Counted from the first letter of the stretch, positions 1 to 6,343 are shown. The stretch is 13,484 bases of DNA from Bacillota bacterium (GCA_023390635.1 JAEWCM010000168.1:1-13484), one strand, 5' to 3'. Translations and numbers: made by a program. Notes: generated by a model from the sequence alone, not told the origin.

Positions 1-65
1 GCCCAGAAAATGGCTCCTATAATGCCGCCAAAAAGCAGCCAGATAATGTTCCCGATAAAATTCAT
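1..65 (-). CDS. YccF-like small membrane protein (N-terminal fragment)
   Basis: Only the first 21 codons are inside the window; the gene runs off the left edge. The start is an ATG at 65-63, preceded by a good ribosome binding site (GGAGGAAG on the minus strand, about 68-76). The visible peptide begins MNFIGNIIWLLFGGIIGA, a hydrophobic N-terminus that resembles YccF/DUF307 inner-membrane proteins, whose first helix typically reads NIIWLLFGG. The function of that family is unknown. It is divergent from the DUF456 gene and shares an 84-bp gap with it. The assignment rests on a short stretch, so other small membrane proteins are possible. Confidence 0.5.
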   Translation of the reverse strand, partial: MNFIGNIIWLLFGGIIGAIFW

Positions 66-89
66 TACTCTTCCTCCCAAGTTCCCGAT

Positions 90-119
90 TTGCATGCCCT
101 GTCATCCCTATGGTATGCT
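90..119 (+). promoter_or_regulatory. Weak candidate promoter for the DUF456 gene
   Basis: TTGCAT (90-95) and TATGCT (114-119) are separated by 18 bases, with TGG just before the -10. Both hexamers deviate from the sigma-A consensus. The predicted start near 126 would lie just ahead of the ribosome binding site at 137-144. It is the only plausible pair in the short divergent gap. Confidence 0.3.
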
Positions 120-149
120 TAAACCAAAGCAAGTACAAGGAGGGATTAG

Positions 150-626
150 ATGTCTACAGCAGCGCTGATCATAGCCATATTATTGTTTATTGCCGGACTG
201 GTGGGAACCATTTTACCGATCTTGCCTGGCTCCATCCTCATTTATGGTGGCATGCTTCTCTATGGTTTGATGACCGGGTTTGCCAAACTGGATCTTTACT
301 TCTTCTTAATCCAGGCTGTTGTTTTAATTCTTACCTTTCTGATTGATTACTGGGCATCGGTTTATGGCACCAAGAAATTTGGCGGCAGCAAACAAGCTTC
401 CTGGGGCGCCATTATCGGCACCATCGTGGGTATCTTTATTTTTGGTCCCCTCGGCATTATCATCGGCCCCTTCCTCGGAGCAGTGATCGGTGAATTTCTG
501 CGGGGTGGCGCCATTGAGCAGGCGGTCCGTGTCGGTGTCGGCACCATTTTGGGCGTGCTCGGTGGAACCGTGCTGAAGCTGATTGCTGAACTGGCCATGA
601 TCATTTACTTCTTCATCCGCATTTAA
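150..626 (+). CDS. DUF456 family membrane protein
   Basis: A 158-residue, very hydrophobic protein with glycine-rich helices, recognisable as DUF456 (PF04306). Seen: an N-terminal hairpin with the motif GTILPILPGS (about residues 19-28), a helix around 48-70 ending in DYWAS, the family signature KKFGGSKQASWGAIIG (about 75-90), and two further glycine-rich segments to the C-terminus (GPLGIIIGPFLGA, then GTILGVLGG). Length and order match the family, which has no established biochemical role. The ATG at 150 follows AAGGAGGG at 137-144 with ideal spacing. It appears to be transcribed alone: it is divergent from the YccF-like gene and followed by a hairpin terminator at 730-760. Confidence 0.85.
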   Translation: MSTAALIIAILLFIAGLVGTILPILPGSILIYGGMLLYGLMTGFAKLDLYFFLIQAVVLILTFLIDYWASVYGTKKFGGSKQASWGAIIGTIVGIFIFGPLGIIIGPFLGAVIGEFLRGGAIEQAVRVGVGTILGVLGGTVLKLIAELAMIIYFFIRI

Positions 627-729
627 CAGGCCAAGTTTTATCCAGCCTAAATGCAACTTTACCCGGCTTCCGTTTTACCCGGATACGCTGACACTCATGG
701 GAAAAATATCAAAGCTTCCATTGGTCGCT

Positions 730-760
730 ACCGCTTAGGGCAGTTGCTTAAGCGGTTTTT
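730..760 (+). terminator. Rho-independent terminator between DUF456 and EamA genes
   Basis: ACCGCTTA (730-737) pairs with TAAGCGGT (749-756) around an 11-base loop, followed at once by a T run (756-760). It lies about 105 bases after the DUF456 stop and 60 bases before the transporter start, so it could also act as an attenuator in the transporter leader. The rest of 627-822 shows no gene or recognisable riboswitch. Confidence 0.65.
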
Positions 761-822
761 CCTATTAAGCAGAACAGATACAACAAAATGATATAGATCC
801 GTAAATTGCAGGAGTGATCATC

Positions 823-1683
823 ATGTGGATTTTATATGCTTTTGCATCTGCCCTATTCGCGGGCCTGACCGCTATCCTGGCCAAGATCGGTATTAAAAAT
901 ACCGACTCCGATCTGGCAACAGCCCTGCGCACCATCATCGTCCTTTTATTTTCCTGGCTCATGGTTTTCCTGGTAGGGTCCCAGCGCACCATAAGCGACA
1001 TCAGCGCGCACAGCCTCATCTTCCTCATTCTGTCGGGAAGCGCCACCGGGCTGTCCTGGCTGTGCTATTTCAAAGCCTTGCAGCTGGGAAATGTCAATAA
1101 AGTTGCCCCGGTCGACAAAAGCAGCACCATCTTAACCATCCTCCTGGCCTTCTTGTTTCTGGGTGAAATCCCCACGCTATGGATGGGCCTGGGAGTCATC
1201 CTGCTCGGCGCCGGAACCTATCTGATGATCGAACGGAAAGATTTAAAATCTCCGACCGTTCAAAGCAAATCATGGTTCTATTATGCCATACTTTCCGCCA
1301 TCTTTGCCGCCTTAACTTCCATCCTCGGCAAAGTCGGGATCCAAGGCATCGAATCCAATTTGGGCACAGCGATCCGCACCATTGTGGTCCTGGTGATGGC
1401 CTGGGGCATCGTGCTCTTCCGGAGAAAGCACACCCTGATCGGCGCTATTGACCGAAAAAGCTGGCTGTTCATCACACTCTCCGGTCTTGCCACCGGCCTT
1501 TCCTGGCTTTGTTATTACCGCGCCTTACAGGAAGGTCAGGCCAGTATCGTCGTACCGATTGATAAACTAAGCATTGTCGTGACCATTGCTTTTTCCCGTA
1601 TCGTGCTCAAGGAGAAGCTTTCGGGCAAAGCTTTTATCGGTTTGCTCCTGGTCATATCCGGAACGATGCTTATGCTTTTTTAA
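823..1683 (+). CDS. EamA/DMT-family transporter with two near-identical halves
   Basis: A 286-residue inner-membrane protein of the drug/metabolite transporter superfamily, with two EamA domains (about residues 1-137 and 147-286). The substrate cannot be read from sequence. The halves are unusually alike: GSATGLSWLCYFKALQ near residue 73 against GLATGLSWLCYYRALQ near residue 221, each followed by VxPxDK. Each half resembles the separate ~140-residue COG2510 proteins, which suggests a tandem fusion. An in-frame GTG exists at 814, but it overlaps the ribosome binding site AGGAG (810-814). The ATG at 823 has 8-base spacing and is preferred. It is a single-gene unit, bounded by hairpins at 730-760 and 1700-1750. 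Confidence 0.88.
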   Translation: MWILYAFASALFAGLTAILAKIGIKNTDSDLATALRTIIVLLFSWLMVFLVGSQRTISDISAHSLIFLILSGSATGLSWLCYFKALQLGNVNKVAPVDKSSTILTILLAFLFLGEIPTLWMGLGVILLGAGTYLMIERKDLKSPTVQSKSWFYYAILSAIFAALTSILGKVGIQGIESNLGTAIRTIVVLVMAWGIVLFRRKHTLIGAIDRKSWLFITLSGLATGLSWLCYYRALQEGQASIVVPIDKLSIVVTIAFSRIVLKEKLSGKAFIGLLLVISGTMLMLF

Positions 1684-1699
1684 TTGTCTTTGTTTCATT

Positions 1700-1750
1700 A
1701 ATAAGCAGTGGACGCTTGATTCGATCAGTAAGTCTTCTGCTTATTTTTTA
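1700..1750 (+). terminator. Rho-independent terminator after the EamA gene
   Basis: AATAAGCAG (1700-1708) pairs perfectly with CTGCTTATT (1737-1745). An inner GAC/GTC pairing may extend the stem, and it runs into a T-rich tail (1744-1749). It starts 16 bases after the transporter stop codon and separates that gene from the ECF cluster. Confidence 0.75.
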
Positions 1751-1759
1751 ATATTTTCA

Positions 1760-1788
1760 GCAACCTTTTTCAGCAGCTTGCGTGTAAT
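1760..1788 (+). promoter_or_regulatory. Candidate ECF-type autoregulatory promoter
   Basis: GCAACCTTTTT (1760-1770) followed by CGTGTAAT (1781-1788) has the form of Firmicutes ECF promoters: an AAC-containing -35 with a T run, and a CGT-starting -10, with about 15 bases from the end of AACC to CGT. The predicted start is near 1794, just upstream of the sigma gene's ribosome binding site. This placement is typical of ECF genes that activate themselves. It is assigned by pattern only. Confidence 0.55.
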
Positions 1789-1817
1789 AAGGTGAAAAGG
1801 ACAGAGGTGGTGAGGTT

Positions 1818-2360
1818 TTGGATGAATATTCCTTAATACTGTCGGCCCAAAAGGGTGAAAAAGAGGCATTTCAAAACCTTATTGCCCGCTACTATCCTTA
1901 TGTCTCGAAATTCTTGTTAAAAATGTGTGGCGACGAAGGACTCAGCGAGGATTTGACTCAAGACACCTTTTTGAAGGTGATTCGGGGAATCGACAGGTTT
2001 CAGCTAGAGGGAAAAGCCACTTTCTCCACTTGGGTCATGACGATCGCCAAGCACTGCTACCTCGACTATTTGAGACGCACCAAACACGTGCTGCTGAGCC
2101 TGGATGCACAGGATGAGGCATCCCCATTCAATGTGCAGGATGCCGTGCTTCAGTGCTTACAAACAGATGAAGTGCTGAAGGCTCTGGAAAATCTGCCGAC
2201 TGAGCAGGCGACCGCCATTAAGCTCAAGTATCTTGAACAACAGACCCTTCAGGAAATCGCCGATCAGGTTTCCTGTGAACCTAAAACTGTGAAAAGCCGC
2301 ATCCACCATGGCGTAACCAGACTGAGAAAACTACTGAAAGGAGATCCTGATCATGGATGA
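1818..2360 (+). CDS. ECF-family RNA polymerase sigma factor (first module)
   Basis: A 180-residue sigma-70 group 4 (ECF) factor. Region 2 spans about residues 10-90: AFQNLIARYYPYVSKFLL, then SEDLTQDTFLKV for core binding, and TFSTWVMTIAKHCYLDYLRR for the -10-contacting part. Region 4 spans about 115-175, with LPTEQATAIKLKYLE and a helix-turn-helix at QEIADQVSCEPKTVKSRIHHG. The start is TTG at 1818; no in-frame ATG or GTG fits, and AGGTGG (1805-1810) lies 7 bases upstream. The coding region overlaps the next gene by 8 bases, so the two are translationally linked. The downstream PAP2 phosphatase points to cell-envelope stress. Which known ECF group it belongs to cannot be settled here. Confidence 0.9.
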   Translation: MDEYSLILSAQKGEKEAFQNLIARYYPYVSKFLLKMCGDEGLSEDLTQDTFLKVIRGIDRFQLEGKATFSTWVMTIAKHCYLDYLRRTKHVLLSLDAQDEASPFNVQDAVLQCLQTDEVLKALENLPTEQATAIKLKYLEQQTLQEIADQVSCEPKTVKSRIHHGVTRLRKLLKGDPDHG

Positions 2361-2622
2361 AGATATAAACAAGCTCCTGTGTGGGCTGGACGACGAGATT
2401 AACAAAAAATGTGTTGAACTTAAACAAAAAAAAGCCGATCGAATGCTCCACTCAGCCTTTATCACTGCTTGCGCCCTGTTCATCATTGTCCCGATACTGC
2501 TTGTCTTGGCAGGCCTCAATCTCTGGGCCTTCTTTATTCCCGCCATCCTTTTCCTGACGATTTCCTTTTGCTTTTTGTTGCCGCTTGTGTTTAGCGAGAA
2601 ACTGGGAGGACTGAATTTATGA
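2353..2622 (+). CDS. Small two-helix membrane protein of the ECF cluster
   Basis: An 89-residue protein with a charged N-terminus (about residues 1-31, rich in D/E/K), two predicted transmembrane helices (about 33-53 and 56-79) and a short tail. I do not recognise a named family. Its ATG lies inside the 3' end of the sigma gene, with GGAG at 2340-2343 upstream, and its stop overlaps the next start as ATGA. This position and topology fit the small membrane partners often found beside Firmicutes ECF factors, so it may be an anti-sigma factor or an anti-sigma subunit. That role is inferred from context alone. Confidence 0.7.
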   Translation: MDEDINKLLCGLDDEINKKCVELKQKKADRMLHSAFITACALFIIVPILLVLAGLNLWAFFIPAILFLTISFCFLLPLVFSEKLGGLNL

Positions 2623-3563
2623 TACGGTTTGATGCCTGGGTAAGCAAAATGAAATTTAAGAAAGCACTGATTATCTATTTAATTGCCTTGCTTTTGGCCG
2701 GAACTTTATCGGCTGGATTTTTGGCTTATAAATTTAGGGATAAACTCACTTTCGCTTATGAATATCATCGCATCAGTGAGAAAGCGGAGCATGACAGCGG
2801 CGGATTGGAAAGCCTTAAATCCGACCTGAGCAATCTGTCCCAAAAATCATCGGATATCGTCGATATCCTCATTCTCAACGGGCAGAATCAAATCTTGTAT
2901 AGTGCCAAAAATTCCAGTTTTTCAGCCAAAGGAACTTTACAGCTTACAGCCAACGCCGAAAAAAAAGAATATTTTCTTATGGACCAGGACAACCCGGAAG
3001 CATATTTCTGGCTGGTGAAAAATGATAAACTCACTCTGTCCATGGCCATGTTGGGGTTTGAAAACGAAATTAAGCAGGACTATAAAGATCACTATTTCTA
3101 TGAAAAAAACTATGGGGGCAAACAGGTATATTTGCTCTCATATATTACCCACTCATCAAGTGGAAACAAAGTGTATTTCATCAGCGACATCAAGCCTGTG
3201 CCAGGAGGTAAATTCTATGTCAAGGCTGTAGCTGCCCTGGGGATGCTGTTTTTTATGCTCTATTGGGTTTGGCTGGCTCTCTGGGTCTATGCCCAGGCCC
3301 TCAAATCAAAACTCAATGCTCCTATGTGGGGAATCATCACCTTGTTTACTAATTTAGCCGGATTATTCGTTTTCCTCATCTACAGGCAAGGTCACCAGAC
3401 CTGTTATCAGTGCGGCACCCTGCAAAATAAGGGCAATATCTACTGCACTTGCTGCGGTACCCGCATCAGCCAGAGCTGTGAAGCCTGCGGAGGATTAGTC
3501 GGCAATAAAGATGCTTTCTGCAAGAACTGCGGCCATAAGCTGAAGAAGGACAATGAAATTTAG
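2619..3563 (+). CDS. Membrane sensor-like protein with C-terminal double zinc ribbon
   Basis: A 314-residue protein with a modular build. Residues 1-14 are basic, with one transmembrane helix at about 15-37. A roughly 165-residue soluble domain follows (38-202). The stretch VDILILNGQNQILYSA (81-96) recalls Cache/PAS-like extracytoplasmic sensors. A helical hairpin (about 203-227 and 236-256, including MWGIITLFTNLAGLFVFLI) resembles PLDc_N-type hairpins. Two zinc ribbons end the protein: C262/C265 with C276/C279, and C287/C290 with C301/C304. The start overlaps the upstream stop (ATGA), and the gene sits between the ECF factor and a phosphatase. A signal-sensing anti-sigma or accessory role is plausible but unproven. 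The predicted topology conflicts with cytoplasmic zinc ribbons (see findings). Confidence 0.8.
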   Translation: MIRFDAWVSKMKFKKALIIYLIALLLAGTLSAGFLAYKFRDKLTFAYEYHRISEKAEHDSGGLESLKSDLSNLSQKSSDIVDILILNGQNQILYSAKNSSFSAKGTLQLTANAEKKEYFLMDQDNPEAYFWLVKNDKLTLSMAMLGFENEIKQDYKDHYFYEKNYGGKQVYLLSYITHSSSGNKVYFISDIKPVPGGKFYVKAVAALGMLFFMLYWVWLALWVYAQALKSKLNAPMWGIITLFTNLAGLFVFLIYRQGHQTCYQCGTLQNKGNIYCTCCGTRISQSCEACGGLVGNKDAFCKNCGHKLKKDNEI

Positions 3564-3602
3564 CCCCATCAACCACAACTGAAAGAAGGACATAAAACAA
3601 AC

Positions 3603-4250
3603 ATGAGTAAGAGAAGAAAATGGTTTATTGCCATTCCATTGATTTTATTTGTAATGTTAGCTATATGCATTCAGGCGAAGCTTTCCGTACCCTTGGAAAG
3701 CTGGGCTTACAGCGAAACCGTTGAAGGGATGTCTCCGGTTTTAACCAGTGTGATGAAAGGCTTCACCTTCCTGGGAGAATCAGCCGTCGTCATTACCTTC
3801 TGCCTGGCCCTGTTCATCGTTTCCAAGTTAAGAAAAACCGTCGCTCTGCCCGTCTCAACCGCCGTGATCCTATCCGGGATATGCAATGTAGCCTTGAAAC
3901 ACCTCTTCGCCCGAAATCGCCCGAATATTCTAAGACTGATCAATGAAACAGGCTACAGCTTTCCCAGCGGTCATGCCATGATTAATGCATCCTTATATGT
4001 GATCTTGATTCTACTGATTTGCCGATACTTTAAGAATAAATTCCTTAAAACATCTCTTTGCGCTATTTGTATCATGCTGATTGTGATGATCGGCTATAGC
4101 CGCATCTATCTTGGAGTGCACTATGCCGGTGATGTTCTGGCCGGCTGGCTGTTTGGCTCTGCCCTGTCCATGATGGTTTACTTTCGTTGGGACAATAAGC
4201 TCTCGCTGAATAACCAGAAAACCGCCCTGGCTTACAAGGATAATTTCTAA
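3603..4250 (+). CDS. PAP2-family membrane phosphatase
   Basis: A 215-residue integral membrane phosphatase with the complete PAP2 signature: K99-x6-R106-P107 (KHLFARNRP), PSGH at 121-124, and S166-R167-x5-H173-x3-D177 (SRIYLGVHYAGD). Five or six transmembrane helices surround these motifs. Family members dephosphorylate undecaprenyl pyrophosphate (BcrC-like, giving bacitracin tolerance), phosphatidic acid or phosphatidylglycerophosphate; sequence alone does not separate these. The ATG at 3603 follows AAGGA (3586-3590) with a rather long 12-base gap. It lies 39 bases after the zinc-ribbon gene with no terminator between, so it is probably the last gene of the ECF operon. That favours a role in lipid-carrier recycling under envelope stress. 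Confidence 0.9.
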   Translation: MSKRRKWFIAIPLILFVMLAICIQAKLSVPLESWAYSETVEGMSPVLTSVMKGFTFLGESAVVITFCLALFIVSKLRKTVALPVSTAVILSGICNVALKHLFARNRPNILRLINETGYSFPSGHAMINASLYVILILLICRYFKNKFLKTSLCAICIMLIVMIGYSRIYLGVHYAGDVLAGWLFGSALSMMVYFRWDNKLSLNNQKTALAYKDNF

Positions 4251-4268
4251 AATAGAGAATTCTATTTT
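4249..4268. terminator. Compact shared palindrome between convergent genes
   Basis: AAAATAGA (4249-4256) and TCTATTTT (4261-4268) form a perfect 8-bp stem with a GAAT loop. It covers the stop of the PAP2 gene (4248-4250) and of the YbaK gene (4264-4262). The flanking A and T runs would make a weak bidirectional terminator. The stem is AT-rich, so efficiency is uncertain. Confidence 0.5.
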
Positions 4269-4753
4269 GCTCCCTGTTCACCGCTGTTGGCTTCCGGATC
4301 TTTAACCACATCAATCCATACCCCGTGAGTGAGGGCAGCCAGTTCATCCACTGTCATTTCCACCGCTGCATTTGGAGCTCCCGCGGCCGGATAGACTTTG
4401 GTATAGGCCTGCAAGGAGCGATCCAGATAAACCGGCAGATCCTCAGGCAGACCAAAAGGGCAGACTCCCCCAGCCGGATGCCCGGTGCTCTTTATCACCA
4501 AATCAGGATCAGGCATCTTCGCCTTGGTCTTAAAAACATCCTTATACTTGCGGTTGTCTAATCTTTGATCCCCTGCCATCACGATCATCACACAACCCTC
4601 TGCTACCTGAAACAAAAGAGACTTGGCGATTTCTCCCGGCGTGACTCCCAAAGCCTCCGCCGCTTTGGCCACCGTGCTCGTATCTTCAAAAAAGAGGATG
4701 GTTTTGTCCAACCCTTTTTCGGCAAAAAACTCTTTCACTGAATCTACTGACAT
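4262..4753 (-). CDS. YbaK/EbsC-type aminoacyl-tRNA deacylase family protein
   Basis: A 163-residue single-domain protein of the YbaK/ProX family, which hydrolyses mischarged tRNA (for example Cys-tRNAPro or Ala-tRNAPro) in trans. Seen: the conserved lysine in EIAKSLLF (K44), the loop GDQRLDNRKY (61-70), the signature GHPAGGVCPFGLP (91-103), and the C-terminal YPAAGAPNAAVEMT. Length and motif order fit free-standing editing domains. The precise substrate is not readable. The ATG at 4753 follows a G-rich ribosome binding site (GATGGGGGT on the minus strand). It converges on the PAP2 gene with 11 bases between stops. Its upstream side faces the palindrome-rich gap. Confidence 0.88.
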   Translation of the reverse strand: MSVDSVKEFFAEKGLDKTILFFEDTSTVAKAAEALGVTPGEIAKSLLFQVAEGCVMIVMAGDQRLDNRKYKDVFKTKAKMPDPDLVIKSTGHPAGGVCPFGLPEDLPVYLDRSLQAYTKVYPAAGAPNAAVEMTVDELAALTHGVWIDVVKDPEANSGEQGAK

Positions 4754-4782
4754 GATTCTACCCCCATCTCCGCGTGCAAATA

Positions 4783-4803
4783 ATTATAAAGCCTATTATA
4801 TCA
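4783..4803 (-). promoter_or_regulatory. Candidate promoter for the YbaK-type gene
   Basis: On the minus strand TATAAT occurs at 4800-4795 preceded by TGA (4803-4801), an extended -10. A second TATAAT lies at 4788-4783. No good -35 is visible for either, so the extended -10 copy is the better candidate. A perfect palindrome TGATTAATCA (4836-4845) lies 35-40 bases further upstream and could be an operator. Confidence 0.45.
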
Positions 4804-4855
4804 TTTCTTTCCTATTATTGCCTACTTTAACGGTCTGATTAATCAACACATAAGT

Positions 4856-4932
4856 AAAAAAAGCAATGAATGACACTCCGCTGTCGCAAACTGGCGTTAA
4901 TCGCTCATCTGCGGTCATTCATTGCTTTTTTT
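4856..4932. repeat. Dispersed hairpin repeat, copy 1
   Basis: Perfect 19-bp inverted arms (4856-4874 and 4914-4932, each with a seven-base A or T run at the outer end) flank a 39-base core (4875-4913). A second copy at 13054-13124 shares 36 of the 39 core bases. The arms differ between copies but stay self-complementary. Because both ends finish in A/T runs, it could also terminate transcription in either direction. It lies 3' of the yitT gene and 5' of the ybaK-type gene. Confidence 0.9.
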
Positions 4933-4937
4933 GATTT

Positions 4938-4955
4938 TAAGCATTTTAATGCTTA
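4938..4955. repeat. Small hairpin between the two larger palindromes
   Basis: TAAGCAT (4938-4944) pairs with ATGCTTA (4949-4955) over a TTTA loop. It sits in the 36 bases separating the dispersed hairpin repeat from the 180-bp palindrome. There is no T tract, so it is not an obvious terminator. Confidence 0.5.
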
Positions 4956-4968
4956 GGCAATTCTCAAA

Positions 4969-5148
4969 GGGGCAGCTTGACACACAAAAGCGGAGAAATT
5001 GGGCAGAAGGGCGTAAGGCGCACGCTGCCTTTGCGGCACACGAAGCCGAAGGTTCACTGACTGAAAGCAGCAGGGTTCCGGCGCAGTGCCGCGAAGGTCA
5101 GTGCGCCAGCCCTGGCGCCCTTCGTAGCGTTGTGTGTCAAGCTGCCCC
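4969..5148. repeat. 180-bp GC-rich multi-block palindromic element
   Basis: The ends are perfect 19-bp inverted repeats (GGGGCAGCTTGACACACAA at 4969-4987, its complement at 5130-5148). Inside, three more blocks pair in nested order: GAAGGGCG (5006-5013) with 5116-5123, GGCGCAC (5017-5023) with 5101-5107, and CCTTTGCGGCAC (5028-5039) with 5086-5097 (11 of 12). A 46-base apical region remains (5040-5085). It is clearly richer in G+C than its surroundings. No convincing target-site duplication is visible. It could be a MITE-like non-autonomous element, a long structured RNA, or a 3' hairpin for the yitT transcript. Reading frames through it look non-coding. Confidence 0.8.
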
Positions 5149-5177
5149 CGGCCCCAGAGATTGCTGATTCAGCGCTA

Positions 5178-6038
5178 TCACGCCTCATTTTCCATCTTCA
5201 CGAATCCTTTGCCCACCACTTCACCGGCATTCTGGACGATCATAAAAGCGTTCTGGTCCACGTCCCGGACGACCTGCTTCAGGCGGGCCAGTTCCTGCAG
5301 ATAAACCACACACATGATGATGTTCTTCTCGGCGAGGGAATAGGCACCTTCTCCATGGATAAAGGTTGCTCCCCGGCCTAATTCCTCCATAATACGTTTG
5401 ACCATCATTTCTGATTGATCGGAAATAATGGTGACCGACTTCACCGGTACTCCGCTTTGAATTAAATCCACGGTGCGCCCGTAAGTATACATTGCCACCA
5501 GGGTATAGAGCACTACCGTCGGACCCAGGAACAGCCAGGAGGCCAGCAGAATGATGGTGCTCAGCACCAGAGAAGTGGTCCCCATGCTCCAGCCCATCTT
5601 TCTTTGAACCACCTTGGCCACAATATCTGTTCCTCCCAGGCTTCCGCCTGCTCTGAACACAATACCTGAACCGAGTCCGCTGATTACCCCGGCATAGAGG
5701 GCACTGAGCAAAATATCGTTAACAGTGATCAAATGAATTCCTTTAAACAGATCCAGGAACAGAGAATAAATCACGACGCCGTAAAAGGTTTTAATAATAA
5801 ACTTTGAATTCACCTCACGCCATCCTAAAATAAAAAGGGGAATGTTAAGGGCGAATGTCATGAGGCCAATGGGAGTACCGAAAATATAGTGGAGAAGCAG
5901 GGTAATCCCGTTGACACCTCCTCCGCTTAACTTGGCCGGAACATTAAAACTTTGCAGGCTAAAAGCATTAATAGCTGCTCCCAAAGTGATGATAAACAAG
6001 CTGCCTATCAGTCTCAGATATTTCTTCCGCTCTTCCAC
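5178..6038 (-). CDS. YitT family membrane protein (YitT_membrane plus DUF2179)
   Basis: A 286-residue protein. The N-terminal part (about 10-195) has five or six transmembrane helices with the family motifs NVPAKLSGGGVNGI (32-45) and GGSLGGTDIVAK (131-142). The C-terminal cytosolic DUF2179 domain (about 200-280) contains RGATFIHGEGAYS (222-234). Length and domain order match the YitT/YvjA/YqfU group of Firmicutes, whose transport or sensing role is not established. The start is GTG at 6038-6036, with GGAGGG at 6053-6048 nine bases upstream; the nearby ATG is in another frame. It appears monocistronic, with its own promoter at 6091-6120 and a palindrome-rich 3' region. Confidence 0.9.
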   Translation of the reverse strand: MEERKKYLRLIGSLFIITLGAAINAFSLQSFNVPAKLSGGGVNGITLLLHYIFGTPIGLMTFALNIPLFILGWREVNSKFIIKTFYGVVIYSLFLDLFKGIHLITVNDILLSALYAGVISGLGSGIVFRAGGSLGGTDIVAKVVQRKMGWSMGTTSLVLSTIILLASWLFLGPTVVLYTLVAMYTYGRTVDLIQSGVPVKSVTIISDQSEMMVKRIMEELGRGATFIHGEGAYSLAEKNIIMCVVYLQELARLKQVVRDVDQNAFMIVQNAGEVVGKGFVKMENEA

Positions 6039-6090
6039 TCATCAATTCCCTCCGGTCTTTTATTGGTTGAATTATCCAACTTTACGTTTC

Positions 6091-6120
6091 ATTATACCAT
6101 TCACATCCTGGAATTTTCAA
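6091..6120 (-). promoter_or_regulatory. Sigma-A-type promoter of the yitT gene
   Basis: On the minus strand, TTGAAA (6120-6115) and a consensus TATAAT (6096-6091) are separated by 18 bases. The predicted start near 6084 leaves a short leader before the ribosome binding site at 6053-6048. The remaining leaderward stretch, 6121-6266, is AT-rich and shows nothing else I can support. Confidence 0.65.
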
Positions 6121-6267
6121 AGCTTCTTTCTTTAATTTCTACCGTCATTCATTGCTTGGCCCACTCTTAAAATTACTATTTTGCGACTGTCCCTTTTTCC
6201 ATCCTTGTGATTATCTTTTACTTATTTACCAAAATTATAAATTTCTTCCCCATTATACTGAAGCCGC

Positions 6268-6305
6268 AAAAAAATGAGGTAACAACTCTTCGTTGCTACC
6301 CCATT
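6268..6305 (-). terminator. Strong terminator of the sigma/DUF4349 operon
   Basis: Read on the minus strand, AATGGGGTAGCAA (6305-6293) pairs with TTGTTACCTCATT (6285-6273), a 13-bp stem with two G-U pairs and a 7-base loop, followed by a seven-base T run (6274-6268). The G-U pairs exist only in minus-strand RNA, which supports this orientation. It lies 38 bases after the DUF4349 stop. Confidence 0.85.
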
Positions 6306-6343
6306 TCTATCCTTCTCATTTATATGCTCTTTTCCCTCTTAGA

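Noticed and set aside
627..822. Riboswitch in the transporter leader (guanidine, preQ1 and similar considered)
   Set aside because: Only the terminator hairpin at 730-760 is visible; none of the conserved aptamer motifs I know are present.
4836..4845. TGATTAATCA palindrome as an FNR- or CprK-type (dehalobox) site
   Set aside because: It lacks the two half-sites separated by four bases that FNR/CprK sites need; it is only a short AT-rich palindrome.
4856..5148. CRISPR array or attachment site in the palindrome-rich gap
   Set aside because: There are no regularly spaced direct repeats, no cas genes, no integrase and no tRNA; the structure is inverted repeats only.
4922..5167. An 81-codon open frame through the 180-bp palindrome
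   Set aside because: It has no ribosome binding site and low-complexity, non-protein-like content. Most of it is palindrome, so chance is the better explanation.
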